From: Bacteroidales bacterium
GTDB lineage: Bacteria > Bacteroidota > Bacteroidia > Bacteroidales > Bacteroidaceae
Length of the DNA stretch: 32,844 nucleotides
Assembly (NCBI GenBank): GCA_004555245.1
Contig: SFIS01000031.1
Location: 1 to 32,844 of the forward strand
Direction: 5' to 3'
The translations under genes were made by a program, and so were the position numbers. Shown one piece after another: positions 1 through 7,193 of the stretch. The first letter of the stretch is position 1; each line of letters opens with the position of its first letter. The notes under the pieces were generated by a model. The model did no database searches and had not been told where the DNA came from. It saw only the letters and a program-made list of their open reading frames with translations.

Positions 1-79
1 TCTTCCGAGCCAATCTTAGAGGGGTAGCTGACAAGAAATTCTTCCTCTTCCGTATTTCCAAATTATATGCCTATCCCCA

Positions 80-1231
80 CTAAATTTCTACTGACCCGAG
101 GTTGTCGTAGCCCTGAAGGTCTGTAGTGACAGCGTTTACGCCGGCGCGTTGATAAACGGAAGACCTGGACTTGAACTCGCAGTTGGTGTTGCAGCCGGCC
201 TTGATGGCGAGGGCGGTAGAGCGTGCCTCCATGAGTTGCTCCTGGGCGGTGGAGTTGGCGTATGGAGCGTGTATGGTGGCAAAGGCACTGCCGTCGTCTA
301 TGGTGCCTGCCGTGTAGTTGCCGAAGTAGAGATGCTTCGTGGCGCGGTGTATGCAGGCGACAGCAGCGCAGTCGGAGGTGACGTAGCCGTCAAATCCCCA
401 CTCGTTGCGGAGGATGTCGGTGAGCAGCATCTTGTTGGCGGGCATTGGCAGACCGCCCTTGCCGTCAACGTATCCCGCTCCGGAAGGATGTTTCTCAGTA
501 GGGTCTGTCGAGAAAGCGTTGTAGGCTGCCATCAGCGACTTTACGCCGGCATCCCGCACACACGTCTCAAAGGCAGGGAGGTAATACTCGCGCATGTTCT
601 TCTCGTTGACGAAAGATGTCGTTGACTGCCGTCCCTGCTCGTAGTTGTTGGCAGCGAAGTGCTTGGCGCACGCCACGAGCTTGAGATATGGTGTCTCTCG
701 CGTGCCGTCGAAGTTGGCTCCCTGAAAAGCACGGATGAAAGGCACGGCGAGTTCGCCGGCAAGGTATGGGTCCTCGCCATAGTTCTCCTCCTCACGCCCC
801 CAGCGTGGGTCGCGTGACATATTGATGGTGGGTGACCAGTAGTTGAGACCTTTGTTCTGGTCGAGGTAGTAGCGGCGCGCTTCGTCAGAGATTACGCTGG
901 CGCAGTCGTAGATGAGCTGGCGGTCCCAGGTGGATGACATACCCTTCGACTCGGGGAAACTGGTGGCAGGACCCGAGCGTGCCACTCCGTGGATGGCCTC
1001 GTTCCAGTACTGGTAGGAAGGGAGGATGGTGACACCGTCGCGGCTGATGGGTTCGGAAACCATGTTGCCGAGTTGGTCCACCTTCTCGCGCATCGTCAGT
1101 TCGTTGCAGAGTAGCACTGCACGTTCATGGAAAGACTTTGAGGTGTCGAGCCAGGGATACTTCTGCAGATCCTGCGCCATAGTGTTGACGGCGAAAAGGA
1201 TGCCTGCAAGCGGAAGAATTGTTTTTTTCAT
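80..1231 (-). pseudogene. GH3 beta-xylosidase/beta-glucosidase-like, C-terminally truncated
   Basis: The 383-residue product has a signal peptide (residues 1-19, cleavage near AMA/Q) and then a GH3 N-terminal catalytic barrel. Visible GH3 landmarks are SRDPRWGR (139-146), ENYGEDP (149-155), KHFAANN (190-196) and the nucleophile region VTSDC with Asp287. The NEAIHG and GPATSFP segments resemble bacterial and plant xylan beta-xylosidases. Family members are normally about 700-860 residues with a second alpha/beta domain and a fibronectin-like domain. Here the frame stops just after the barrel, and similarity seems to fade over the last 10-15 residues. The remaining 79 bases to the window edge have stops in the other two minus-strand frames, so no simple frameshift rescues the C-terminal half. 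It was probably a periplasmic enzyme releasing xylose or glucose from oligosaccharides, and is now probably inactive. It lies divergent from the regulator at 1436. Confidence 0.75.
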
Positions 1232-1317
1232 TATACTGCTATTTTTGGGGAATTGTATATGCGAAAGACACTCTACTCGTACGGTGTGTGATAATACCGC
1301 ATGACAGTGACGTGATG

Positions 1318-1325
1318 CAAAAGTA
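1318..1325 (-). promoter_or_regulatory. Candidate -7 element for the GH3 gene
   Basis: The minus strand reads TACTTTTG, a full match to the Bacteroidetes -7 consensus TAnnTTTG, 86 bases ahead of the GH3 start. No convincing TTTG -33 element lies at the expected distance, which would fit an activator-dependent promoter. That last point is inference. Confidence 0.35.
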
Positions 1326-1376
1326 CGATGCTTTTAATACTATTATAGGGTAAAAAAATAAAAAAGAGGGGATAAA

Positions 1377-1408
1377 TTTGTGAAAGAATATGATTTTCGT
1401 TATCTTTG
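1377..1408 (+). promoter_or_regulatory. Bacteroidetes-type promoter of the propeller/AraC regulator
   Basis: TTTG (1377-1380), 20 nt, then TATCTTTG (1401-1408) fits the sigma-ABfr consensus. The -7 box overlaps a TTG at 1406 that could be read as a start codon. Since transcription begins downstream of this box, the ATG at 1436 is the better start. Confidence 0.8.
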
Positions 1409-1435
1409 CATACAATAATACAACTACAGCCGAAG

Positions 1436-3724
1436 ATGAAAAGTTTCTTTCTCACAACAATGACAATCCTCTTGCTGACAGCGGCAGCATCAGCCGCCGA
1501 CGTGATGAGATACAGACGCTATACCACCTCTGACGGATTGCTTCAGAACAACGCCACCACCTTTGCGCAGGACAAGTACGGATACCTCTGGATAGGCTCG
1601 CGCTCCGGGCTCTGCCGATTTGACGGCTCGCGCTTTGAATCGTACAACATAACCGCAGACGGCAGGAAGATAGGATGGGTGAGAAAGATACGTGTTGACA
1701 GCGACGGCTCAACCCTGCTGATGAAGATCAATAACCAGAAATTCGTGCGCTTCGATCCACGTAAACGCACACTGACAGAGCTGAAGGACAAGCTGAACCT
1801 CGGCATACAGGCACCGCCGCCGGATGTTCTCGCATACACCGCCGCCGGCCTGCGCATCCGCCATCGGGGAGAGGAATACACCATATCCTACTCTGGCAAG
1901 AGCATAACGGATCCTTTTCACTGCGAGAACTTTATAGACCGGCAAGGTAACATCTGGGCAAACTTTGACAACAGCGTGTATCAGATATCATTCTCAGATA
2001 TCGACTTTGATATTTATAATAAGGTGGTAGCGAAGGGCTCCACAAGCACCATGGGCGATGTGCGGTGCATAGCGAGGCTTAGGGACGGGACGCTGATAAT
2101 AGGCACGAAGGACAGGGAACTGATGCGATATACGGCAGAAGGCAGCTATATGGCATGCCTCAACAAGGAGGGACAATGGCAGGAGGAAAAGACGGAGTTT
2201 CTGGAGACGGCATACAACGTAGCGGAGGATGCGCACGGACGACTGTGGATTGGCATGCGTACAAATGGCGTGGCATGTCTGGACAAAGCTTTTACGCCTG
2301 CACAGAAACTGTATCACTACACACACGCCGGCACACCGGTGATACCGTCAGACCAGGTCTTCGACATACATCTTTCTGAAAAAACCGGACTGTTATGGAT
2401 AGGTACATGGGGCTGCGGGCTCTCTGTCATAGACACACGCAAGCCTGACCTGCACTTGGACAATGTCAAAGATGCCATGCTGGCACTCGAACACAACGGG
2501 ATGACACAGGTGAGACGCATCTGCGAACTCGGCGATACGATGGCGGTATGTACCACCACAGGCCTCTACCTGTACGCCAGGAATGGACGCCTTGTCTCGC
2601 ACATAGGCGACATAGACATCTCGGGAGCAATACGCTCCGGGGGGGGACTGTATGTGGGAGCCTACAGTCAGGGAGCCTTCGTGGCAGACAACGGGAAACT
2701 GATGCCACTGGAGATTCCCGGTCTGGGCGACTGCATACATACCGTAAGTAAGTGTATGGACGGGCAGCTGCTTTTCATCAACCCCGACCGCATGGTTCTG
2801 TATGACACCAAGCGGGGAAGCACACGATTCTTCGACAATCTGTACTTCGGCAGAAACATATCGTTCAGCGAAGGAGAACCGTTGTTCATCGGCACCACCG
2901 TATATGCCGGCCTCGGCTCGGGGATGTTGGTCATGGATATGAAGAATGACAAGCCGACATGCACGCCGACGATACATATTAGAGAAAACGGCGCGACGAT
3001 AGGCATCGGCTCGACGATAGACATATGCCCCCTGGTGGGCGACTTCCGCCTGCCGCGCATGGTGAGCTACGCATGGCGCGAGAAAGGCGACAGCCTCTGG
3101 CACTACATTGCCGGAGGCAACGGGGAGATTTCTCTCTCATGGTTCATGCCGGGAGCTCACACAGTGGAGTTTTGCAGCACGGACGCCATGGGTATATGGA
3201 CAAACAACGTGACGGAGGCGTGCTTCTTTGTTGTTCCGTCGTGGTGGCAATGGGCAATGATAATCTTCGTGCTGCTCGCCATAACAGTAATGACATACTT
3301 GGGATATAAGGCAAACCGTCCGAAACTTATCATAACATCGGACACTGCGGTCGATACAGCACCCGACATCTTCCCGTCACCGCCCGATGTTACACCATAC
3401 GAAAGGCAGCTGGCACAGAAGCTGGTGGACTGCGTAGAACGCTCGATGAGTGACCCGGACTGCGGCGTAGAACAGCTGGCGAAAGACATGGGCATGAACC
3501 GTTCGCAGCTCTATGCACACTGTAAGGACACGCTCGACAAAACTCCGGCAGCCTTTATTCTCGAGATACGAATGAAACGTGCCATGCAACTGATAGAGAC
3601 GCATCAGTTGCGCATTAGCGAGGTGGCATACAAGATTGGCTTCACCGACCCGAAATATTTCGCCAAGGTGTTCAGAAAACGTGTGGGGGTCTCTCCATCG
3701 CAGTATGCGGAGCAAAGAGACTAA
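1436..3724 (+). CDS. Membrane-spanning sensor/regulator: two-component-type propeller + AraC HTH, no kinase
   Basis: The 762-residue product starts with a signal peptide (MKSFFLTTMTILLLTAAASA). A long periplasmic sensor follows, with Reg_prop-type repeats (TSDGLLQNN, GYLWIGSRSGLCRFDG, GRLWIGMRTNGV, GLLWIGTWGCGLSV) and a Y_Y_Y-like beta domain near 530-595. One transmembrane helix (about 604-624) precedes an AraC-type double HTH (about 660-760; RISEVAYKIGFTDPKYFAKVFRK). Hybrid two-component systems of gut Bacteroidetes share the sensor and the HTH but also carry a histidine kinase and receiver. Both are absent here, since only about 35 residues separate helix and HTH. The protein therefore probably couples periplasmic ligand binding directly to DNA binding. 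It is divergent from the GH3 gene, its plausible target. An 8-G run lies in the coding sequence (2639-2646). Start at 1436 was chosen from the signal peptide and promoter. Confidence 0.88.
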   Translation: MKSFFLTTMTILLLTAAASAADVMRYRRYTTSDGLLQNNATTFAQDKYGYLWIGSRSGLCRFDGSRFESYNITADGRKIGWVRKIRVDSDGSTLLMKINNQKFVRFDPRKRTLTELKDKLNLGIQAPPPDVLAYTAAGLRIRHRGEEYTISYSGKSITDPFHCENFIDRQGNIWANFDNSVYQISFSDIDFDIYNKVVAKGSTSTMGDVRCIARLRDGTLIIGTKDRELMRYTAEGSYMACLNKEGQWQEEKTEFLETAYNVAEDAHGRLWIGMRTNGVACLDKAFTPAQKLYHYTHAGTPVIPSDQVFDIHLSEKTGLLWIGTWGCGLSVIDTRKPDLHLDNVKDAMLALEHNGMTQVRRICELGDTMAVCTTTGLYLYARNGRLVSHIGDIDISGAIRSGGGLYVGAYSQGAFVADNGKLMPLEIPGLGDCIHTVSKCMDGQLLFINPDRMVLYDTKRGSTRFFDNLYFGRNISFSEGEPLFIGTTVYAGLGSGMLVMDMKNDKPTCTPTIHIRENGATIGIGSTIDICPLVGDFRLPRMVSYAWREKGDSLWHYIAGGNGEISLSWFMPGAHTVEFCSTDAMGIWTNNVTEACFFVVPSWWQWAMIIFVLLAITVMTYLGYKANRPKLIITSDTAVDTAPDIFPSPPDVTPYERQLAQKLVDCVERSMSDPDCGVEQLAKDMGMNRSQLYAHCKDTLDKTPAAFILEIRMKRAMQLIETHQLRISEVAYKIGFTDPKYFAKVFRKRVGVSPSQYAEQRD

Positions 3725-3886
3725 TGCGATATGCCGATTCAGAAAGTGGTTGTTGTCATGCAAAATAGAGCGAGAAGCTGCTGAATACAGTAAACTTTGT
3801 AAATAACACATGAAAAATATGAATATTCCAACGGAATTTTGTAATTTGCAACGGATAATTGTATGATATACCAGAACAATTGAATC

Positions 3887-4590
3887 ATGAACCATTTGAA
3901 ATCAATCCTTTTTGCTTTGGCAGTGCTGACAGGAATTACGTGTGCCGCAAACACAGAAGTTGAATCGGTGAAAGTGCCGGGCCGGTAATCACGCCCGCAT
4001 CGGGAACTTTCACGGAGTATGTAGAGGTGACAATCACGTGCGAGCATCAGACATTCACCTCAGAAGACGGGAACTATACATTCTCCGCCCCGGAGATATA
4101 TTACACCACCTATGTGTCAGAGCCAACGATAGACCTCACTGATGGGAGCAACAAAATTTACAGTTCTCCATTCAATCTTTATGAAGGTGCTCTCGCCATA
4201 GTGTTGTCTATACCAATCTGCTCAAAAGGTGGAGAAGCGGCATCAAAATATGCCCAGCAGCTGTACCAGAAAAACCTCAACCGCATGAACCTCTTCCTTC
4301 TCAATAGGGCAAGAGCACTCTGGGCGGCTGGACAAGACCAGAACACGGCTTACGAAGTGTGTTCGCTGCTCGCGCAGATCGACCCCGACGCTGCATGCTA
4401 TGCGGACGCTGCAAAACTAATGACAGAAGTGAAAAGGCAAGTGAGAAGTGATATAGACTTCGAGATGAGACAGAAATACAACGACCAGTTGAAAATTGAA
4501 AGAGAACGCATAGCCGCTATCAGAGCCATTGGTGTCGCATACGGAAAAGGACAACAGCCTACAACAACAAACCTGATGTTCCTGAGATAA
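3887..4590 (+). pseudogene. Secreted protein with chitobiase-C-terminal-like domain, frameshifted
   Basis: An ATG at 3887 opens a signal peptide (MNHLKSILFALAVLTGITCA, then ANTEVESVKVPGR) that stops at 3986-3988. The -1 frame continues without a stop from 3964 to 4590. The segment around the junction reads PVITPASGTFTEYVEVTI followed by YYTT and YSSPFNLYEG, the pattern of CHB_HEX_C / Fn3-associated beta domains of secreted Bacteroidetes proteins. One inserted base in the G/C run near 3976-3985 would join the halves as VKVPGPVITP. The C-terminal half (from about 4240) is charged and helical, with an alanine-rich tetratricopeptide-like stretch (NRARALWAAGQDQNTAYEVCSLL), and ends in LMFLR. I do not recognise this part as a named family. 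It is either a recent pseudogene, a sequencing error, or (less likely) a frameshifting gene. Confidence 0.6.
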
Positions 4591-4906
4591 TTCTGTTGCA
4601 TCTCTGGTCAATACTCATATTTGCATGTTTGTCCTCGTGTGAATAATGTGAATTATGCGCACCTGCATATCAGCATCCCATTCTAACCCCCGTCTGTAAG
4701 GTCAGGGAATAGTTGGGGGTGCTGATTTGCGAATCATGGTAATTATAGTTAATTTATTTAAAATTATCACCCCTGCACTTGCATAAATTGCTCAGATAGA
4801 AGAAAATTCTGTAATTTTGCACACGATTTCTGCTCTGTGGGGAAACCCATAGGGCATAATCATTGTGTAACTTATTAATAATTAAAAACAAAAAACAAAG
4901 AAAAGT
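4591..4906 (+). other. Intergenic region ahead of rpsU
   Basis: These 316 bases hold no gene. They contain a possible long-range stem (CAGC at 4671 and ACCCCC at 4686-4691 with GGGGGT at 4725-4730 and GCTG at 4731-4734), the rpsU promoter and an AT-rich leader. The leader carries a small GNRA-type hairpin (TGGG-GAAA-CCCA near 4839-4850). Confidence 0.5.
4787..4819 (+). promoter_or_regulatory. Promoter of rpsU
   Basis: ATTG (4787-4790, one mismatch to TTTG), 21 nt, then TAATTTTG (4812-4819, full match to TAnnTTTG). The predicted transcript has a leader of about 80 nt before the rpsU ATG. Confidence 0.65.
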
Positions 4907-5098
4907 ATGATTATCGTACCAGTGAAAGAGGGCGAGAACATTGAGAAAGCTCTTAAGAAATTCAAAAGAAAGTTTGAGAAAACAGGTGTAGTGAAAGAAC
5001 TCAGATCACGCCAGCAGTTTGACAAACCTTCTGTTCTTAAGCGCCTCAAGATGGAACGCGCCATTTACGTCCAGAAGCTCCGTCAGGAAGAGGACTAA
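4907..5098 (+). CDS. rpsU: 30S ribosomal protein bS21
   Basis: This 63-residue basic protein begins MIIVPVKEGENIEKALKKFK and has the usual bS21 length and pattern, with a helical arginine/lysine-rich body. bS21 binds near the 3' end of 16S rRNA and the anti-Shine-Dalgarno, and in Bacteroidia it is known to sequester the anti-Shine-Dalgarno. The 25 bases before the ATG are almost pure A/C (AAAAACAAAAAACAAAGAAAAG) with no GGAGG-like motif. Initiation is therefore leaderless of Shine-Dalgarno, as for most genes in this window. The xerC-like gene follows 219 bases later under its own promoter. Confidence 0.96.
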   Translation: MIIVPVKEGENIEKALKKFKRKFEKTGVVKELRSRQQFDKPSVLKRLKMERAIYVQKLRQEED

Positions 5099-5148
5099 GC
5101 CCTCGCGTAATCATGCAATAATAATTATTGCTAAAAAATCAGCCGAAA

Positions 5149-5180
5149 TTTGGTAGTTTCGAGAAATTTCCGTAATTTCG
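5149..5180 (+). promoter_or_regulatory. Promoter of the xerC-like gene
   Basis: TTTG (5149-5152), 20 nt, then TAATTTCG (5173-5180, one mismatch in the -7 box). It gives a leader of about 130 nt before the ATG at 5318. Confidence 0.6.
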
Positions 5181-5317
5181 TCACAGAAAAAACAAACAGC
5201 CTTCCGTAACCGCAACACTCCCTCGCGCCGAAGTCTCAACATCACAATGCAAAGGGGCGTCGCGCGGATGGCAGCCGGACAACTGGCGGCTGCTTCTCGA
5301 CAGGAAGGACGCAAAGG

Positions 5318-6214
5318 ATGTGTAACGTGGACGTAAAGGAGAAATTCTTAGAACATATAAAATACGAGAGGCGGCTCTCGCCGCGTACCGTACAGGACTA
5401 CGGTGTCTCGCTGAATCTGTTCGCACAATTTCTCAACACGCTCGCCGAACCCCGCACGTTAGAGACAGCCGATTCTGACAACATACGCGAATGGATGGAA
5501 AGCCTCATGGAGCGCAACTGCTCGCCGGCATACGTCAACCGCTCGCTCGTTGCACTCAGGACATTCTATAGATACTGTCTCTCGGTGGGCATAGTCAGCA
5601 TCGACCCCGCACGTCTTGTCAACGGTCCGACGAAACCGAGGCGCCTGCCCGCTTTCGTCAACGACAGCGACATGGACCGCCTCGACGACATCTTGAAACA
5701 AAGAGAACAGACTTTCTGTAATGTACGCACGCGTACCATTATTTTGGTCTTGTATCTCACCGGGCTGAGAGCAGCCGAACTGCTCTCGCTCGACGACGAG
5801 ATGATAGACTTTGTCTCGAAGGAAATCAAGGTGACCGGAAAACGCGACAAGCAGAGAATAGTACCCTTCGGAGACGACCTGCTCGACATCCTTCGGGAGT
5901 ATATCTCGCTTAGAAACCGGGAAACCGTACGGACATCACACGCACTGTTTGTTGACGACAAAGGCGCAAGACTGACATACGACAAGCTGCGAAGACTCGT
6001 CAGAGAACATCTCGCACTGGTCACTAACCAGAAGAAACGCTCGCCGCATGTACTGAGGCACACCTTTGCCACCACAATGCTCAATCACGACGCGAATATC
6101 GAAAGCATCAGAAAACTCCTCGGGCATCAAAGCCTGAACGCGACAGAGATATACACGCACACCACATTCGAGCAGCTGAGACGAATATACAACGAAGCCC
6201 ACCCGAGATCATGA
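5318..6214 (+). CDS. xerC: Tyrosine recombinase, XerC/XerD type
   Basis: The 298-residue product has the XerC/D length and layout: an N-terminal SAM-like core-binding domain (about 5-90) and a C-terminal catalytic domain (about 110-290). All catalytic residues are visible: Arg151 (TGLRAAEL), Lys175 (TGKRDKQR), His244-x-x-Arg247 (HVLRHTFAT), His270 (LLGHQS) and the nucleophile Tyr279 (TEIYTHTT). It is most likely a housekeeping recombinase that resolves chromosome dimers at dif. Its place between rpsU and hpf and the absence of att-like repeats or phage genes argue against a mobile-element integrase. The XerC versus XerD assignment is tentative. A GTG at 5327 is an alternative start. Confidence 0.88.
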   Translation: MCNVDVKEKFLEHIKYERRLSPRTVQDYGVSLNLFAQFLNTLAEPRTLETADSDNIREWMESLMERNCSPAYVNRSLVALRTFYRYCLSVGIVSIDPARLVNGPTKPRRLPAFVNDSDMDRLDDILKQREQTFCNVRTRTIILVLYLTGLRAAELLSLDDEMIDFVSKEIKVTGKRDKQRIVPFGDDLLDILREYISLRNRETVRTSHALFVDDKGARLTYDKLRRLVREHLALVTNQKKRSPHVLRHTFATTMLNHDANIESIRKLLGHQSLNATEIYTHTTFEQLRRIYNEAHPRS

Positions 6215-6304
6215 CACATGGCACTACGCCTGATAAATATATATACCTTATTATATATATAAAGGCGGACGGTGGGGATGTCAAACCTAAATAATACGTT
6301 GACT

Positions 6305-6604
6305 ATGGAAATTACAATCAATGCAATCCATTTCGATGCTACCGAAAAGTTACAGGACTTCATAGAGAAGAAAGTCCAGAAGTTACAAAAATCCTACGAG
6401 GATATAAAGAAAGTTGAGGTGAAACTGACAGTCGTCAAACCTGCAACAGCGCTGAACAAACAGGCAGCTCTCTCTGCCAACGTCGCCGGCACGACGGTTT
6501 TCGTCGAGAAGACATGCGACACTTTTGAAGAAGCTGTTGACCTCGCACTTGATGCGATGAAGGTAAAAATGACGAAAATTAAGGAAAAATCAAGAAATCA
6601 CTAA
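6305..6604 (+). CDS. hpf: Ribosome hibernation promoting factor, short form (HPF/RaiA family)
   Basis: The 99-residue protein starts MEITINAIHFDATEKLQDFI and has the beta-alpha-beta-beta-beta-alpha pattern of sigma-54 modulation protein/RaiA. It is a short HPF, without the C-terminal dimerisation domain of long HPF. The family binds the decoding centre of the 30S subunit and silences ribosomes in stationary phase. Start: an in-frame GTG at 6272 would add 11 residues (MGMSNLNNTLT) that do not belong to the family, so the ATG at 6305 is preferred. It lies 90 bases after the recombinase gene, across an AT-rich palindromic spacer (TATATATA tracts, 6236-6261), and just upstream of the tRNA/tuf promoter. 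Confidence 0.9.
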   Translation: MEITINAIHFDATEKLQDFIEKKVQKLQKSYEDIKKVEVKLTVVKPATALNKQAALSANVAGTTVFVEKTCDTFEEAVDLALDAMKVKMTKIKEKSRNH

Positions 6605-6612
6605 AAAAAATG

Positions 6613-6626
6613 CCAAAATATTTTGG
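6613..6626. repeat. 14-bp perfect palindrome overlapping the tRNA/tuf promoter
   Basis: CCAAAATATTTTGG reads the same on both strands and contains the TTTG -33 element (6622-6625). It lies 9 bases after the hpf stop. It could be an operator or simply an AT-rich coincidence. Confidence 0.45.
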
Positions 6627-6652
6627 TGATTAAAAAAAAAGTAGTACCTTTG
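6622..6652 (+). promoter_or_regulatory. Strong promoter of the tRNA-tuf operon
   Basis: TTTG (6622-6625), exactly 19 nt, then TACCTTTG (6645-6652): a perfect match to the Bacteroidetes consensus. The first tRNA begins 51 bases downstream. Confidence 0.85.
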
Positions 6653-6703
6653 CACCCGCTTAGAAACAGAAAGCACTGCAGGCCTAACGGCTGCAAAGGT
6701 TTT

Positions 6704-6777
6704 GCCTCTTTAGCTCAGTTGGCCAGAGCACGTGATTTGTAATCTCGGGGTCGTTGGTTCGAATCCGACAAGAGGCT
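6704..6777 (+). tRNA. tRNA-Thr(TGT)
   Basis: Cloverleaf of 74 nt: acceptor GCCTCTT/AAGAGGC, discriminator T, D stem GCTC/GAGC, anticodon loop TTTGTAA (anticodon TGT), T arm GTTGG-TTCGAAT-CCGAC. The 3' CCA is not encoded. The anticodon stem has one U-U pair. Confidence 0.95.
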
Positions 6778-6787
6778 CAAAAAACAA

Positions 6788-6870
6788 GGGTGGTTACCAG
6801 AGTGGCCAAATGGGGCAGACTGTAAATCTGCTGGTTTTTACCTTCGGTGGTTCGAATCCATCACCACCCA
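6788..6870 (+). tRNA. tRNA-Tyr(GTA)
   Basis: Class II tRNA of 83 nt: acceptor GGGTGGT/ACCACCC, discriminator A, anticodon loop TGTAAAT (anticodon GTA), a long variable arm, T arm GGTGG-TTCGAAT-CCATC. CCA is not encoded. Confidence 0.95.
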
Positions 6871-6881
6871 CTCCAACACAG

Positions 6882-6914
6882 ACGCGGACGGAGTATGCTT
6901 CCTCCGCGTTTTTC
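6882..6914 (+). terminator. Terminator-like hairpin between tRNA-Tyr and tRNA-Gly
   Basis: ACGCGGA (6882-6888) pairs with TCCGCGT (6904-6910), with an inner GGA/TCC, and is followed by five T. A second 9-bp hairpin follows at once (AAAGAAAGC 6919-6927 with GCTTTCTTT 6937-6945). It may be a terminator, an attenuator or an RNA-processing site, because tRNA genes continue downstream. Confidence 0.6.
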
Positions 6915-6952
6915 AGCAAAGAAAGCGCACCCGTAGCTTTCTTTATCTAATG

Positions 6953-7024
6953 CGGAAGTAGCTCAGTCGATAGAGCACTAGCCTTCCAAGCTGGGGGTCG
7001 CGGGTTTGAGCCCCGTCTTCCGCT
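6953..7024 (+). tRNA. tRNA-Gly(TCC)
   Basis: Cloverleaf of 72 nt: acceptor GCGGAAG/CTTCCGC, discriminator T, anticodon loop CTTCCAA (anticodon TCC), T loop TTTGAGC. CCA is not encoded. Confidence 0.95.
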
Positions 7025-7039
7025 CAACAACAGCTCGAC

Positions 7040-7111
<72 letters not shown>

Positions 7112-7193
7112 CTCTCCCGGAGATGGTCACATCAATAGGAGGGAATTCTGTGTTTTGACAAAACTGATTATTTAACTATAAACAAACGAAACA

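Noticed and set aside
1406..1435. TTG start that would lengthen the propeller regulator by 10 residues
   Set aside because: The TTG lies inside the -7 promoter box, upstream of the transcription start, and would spoil the signal peptide.
5247..5336. 29-codon upstream frame overlapping the xerC start
   Set aside because: Could be a leader peptide, but it has no regulatory residue pattern and no initiation signal; left out for lack of support.
5318..6214. Integrase of a genomic island
   Set aside because: The neighbours are conserved housekeeping genes, and no att repeats, cargo or phage genes are present.
6732..6950. 72-codon frame across the tRNAs
   Set aside because: It is made entirely of tRNA-Thr/Tyr and spacer sequence.
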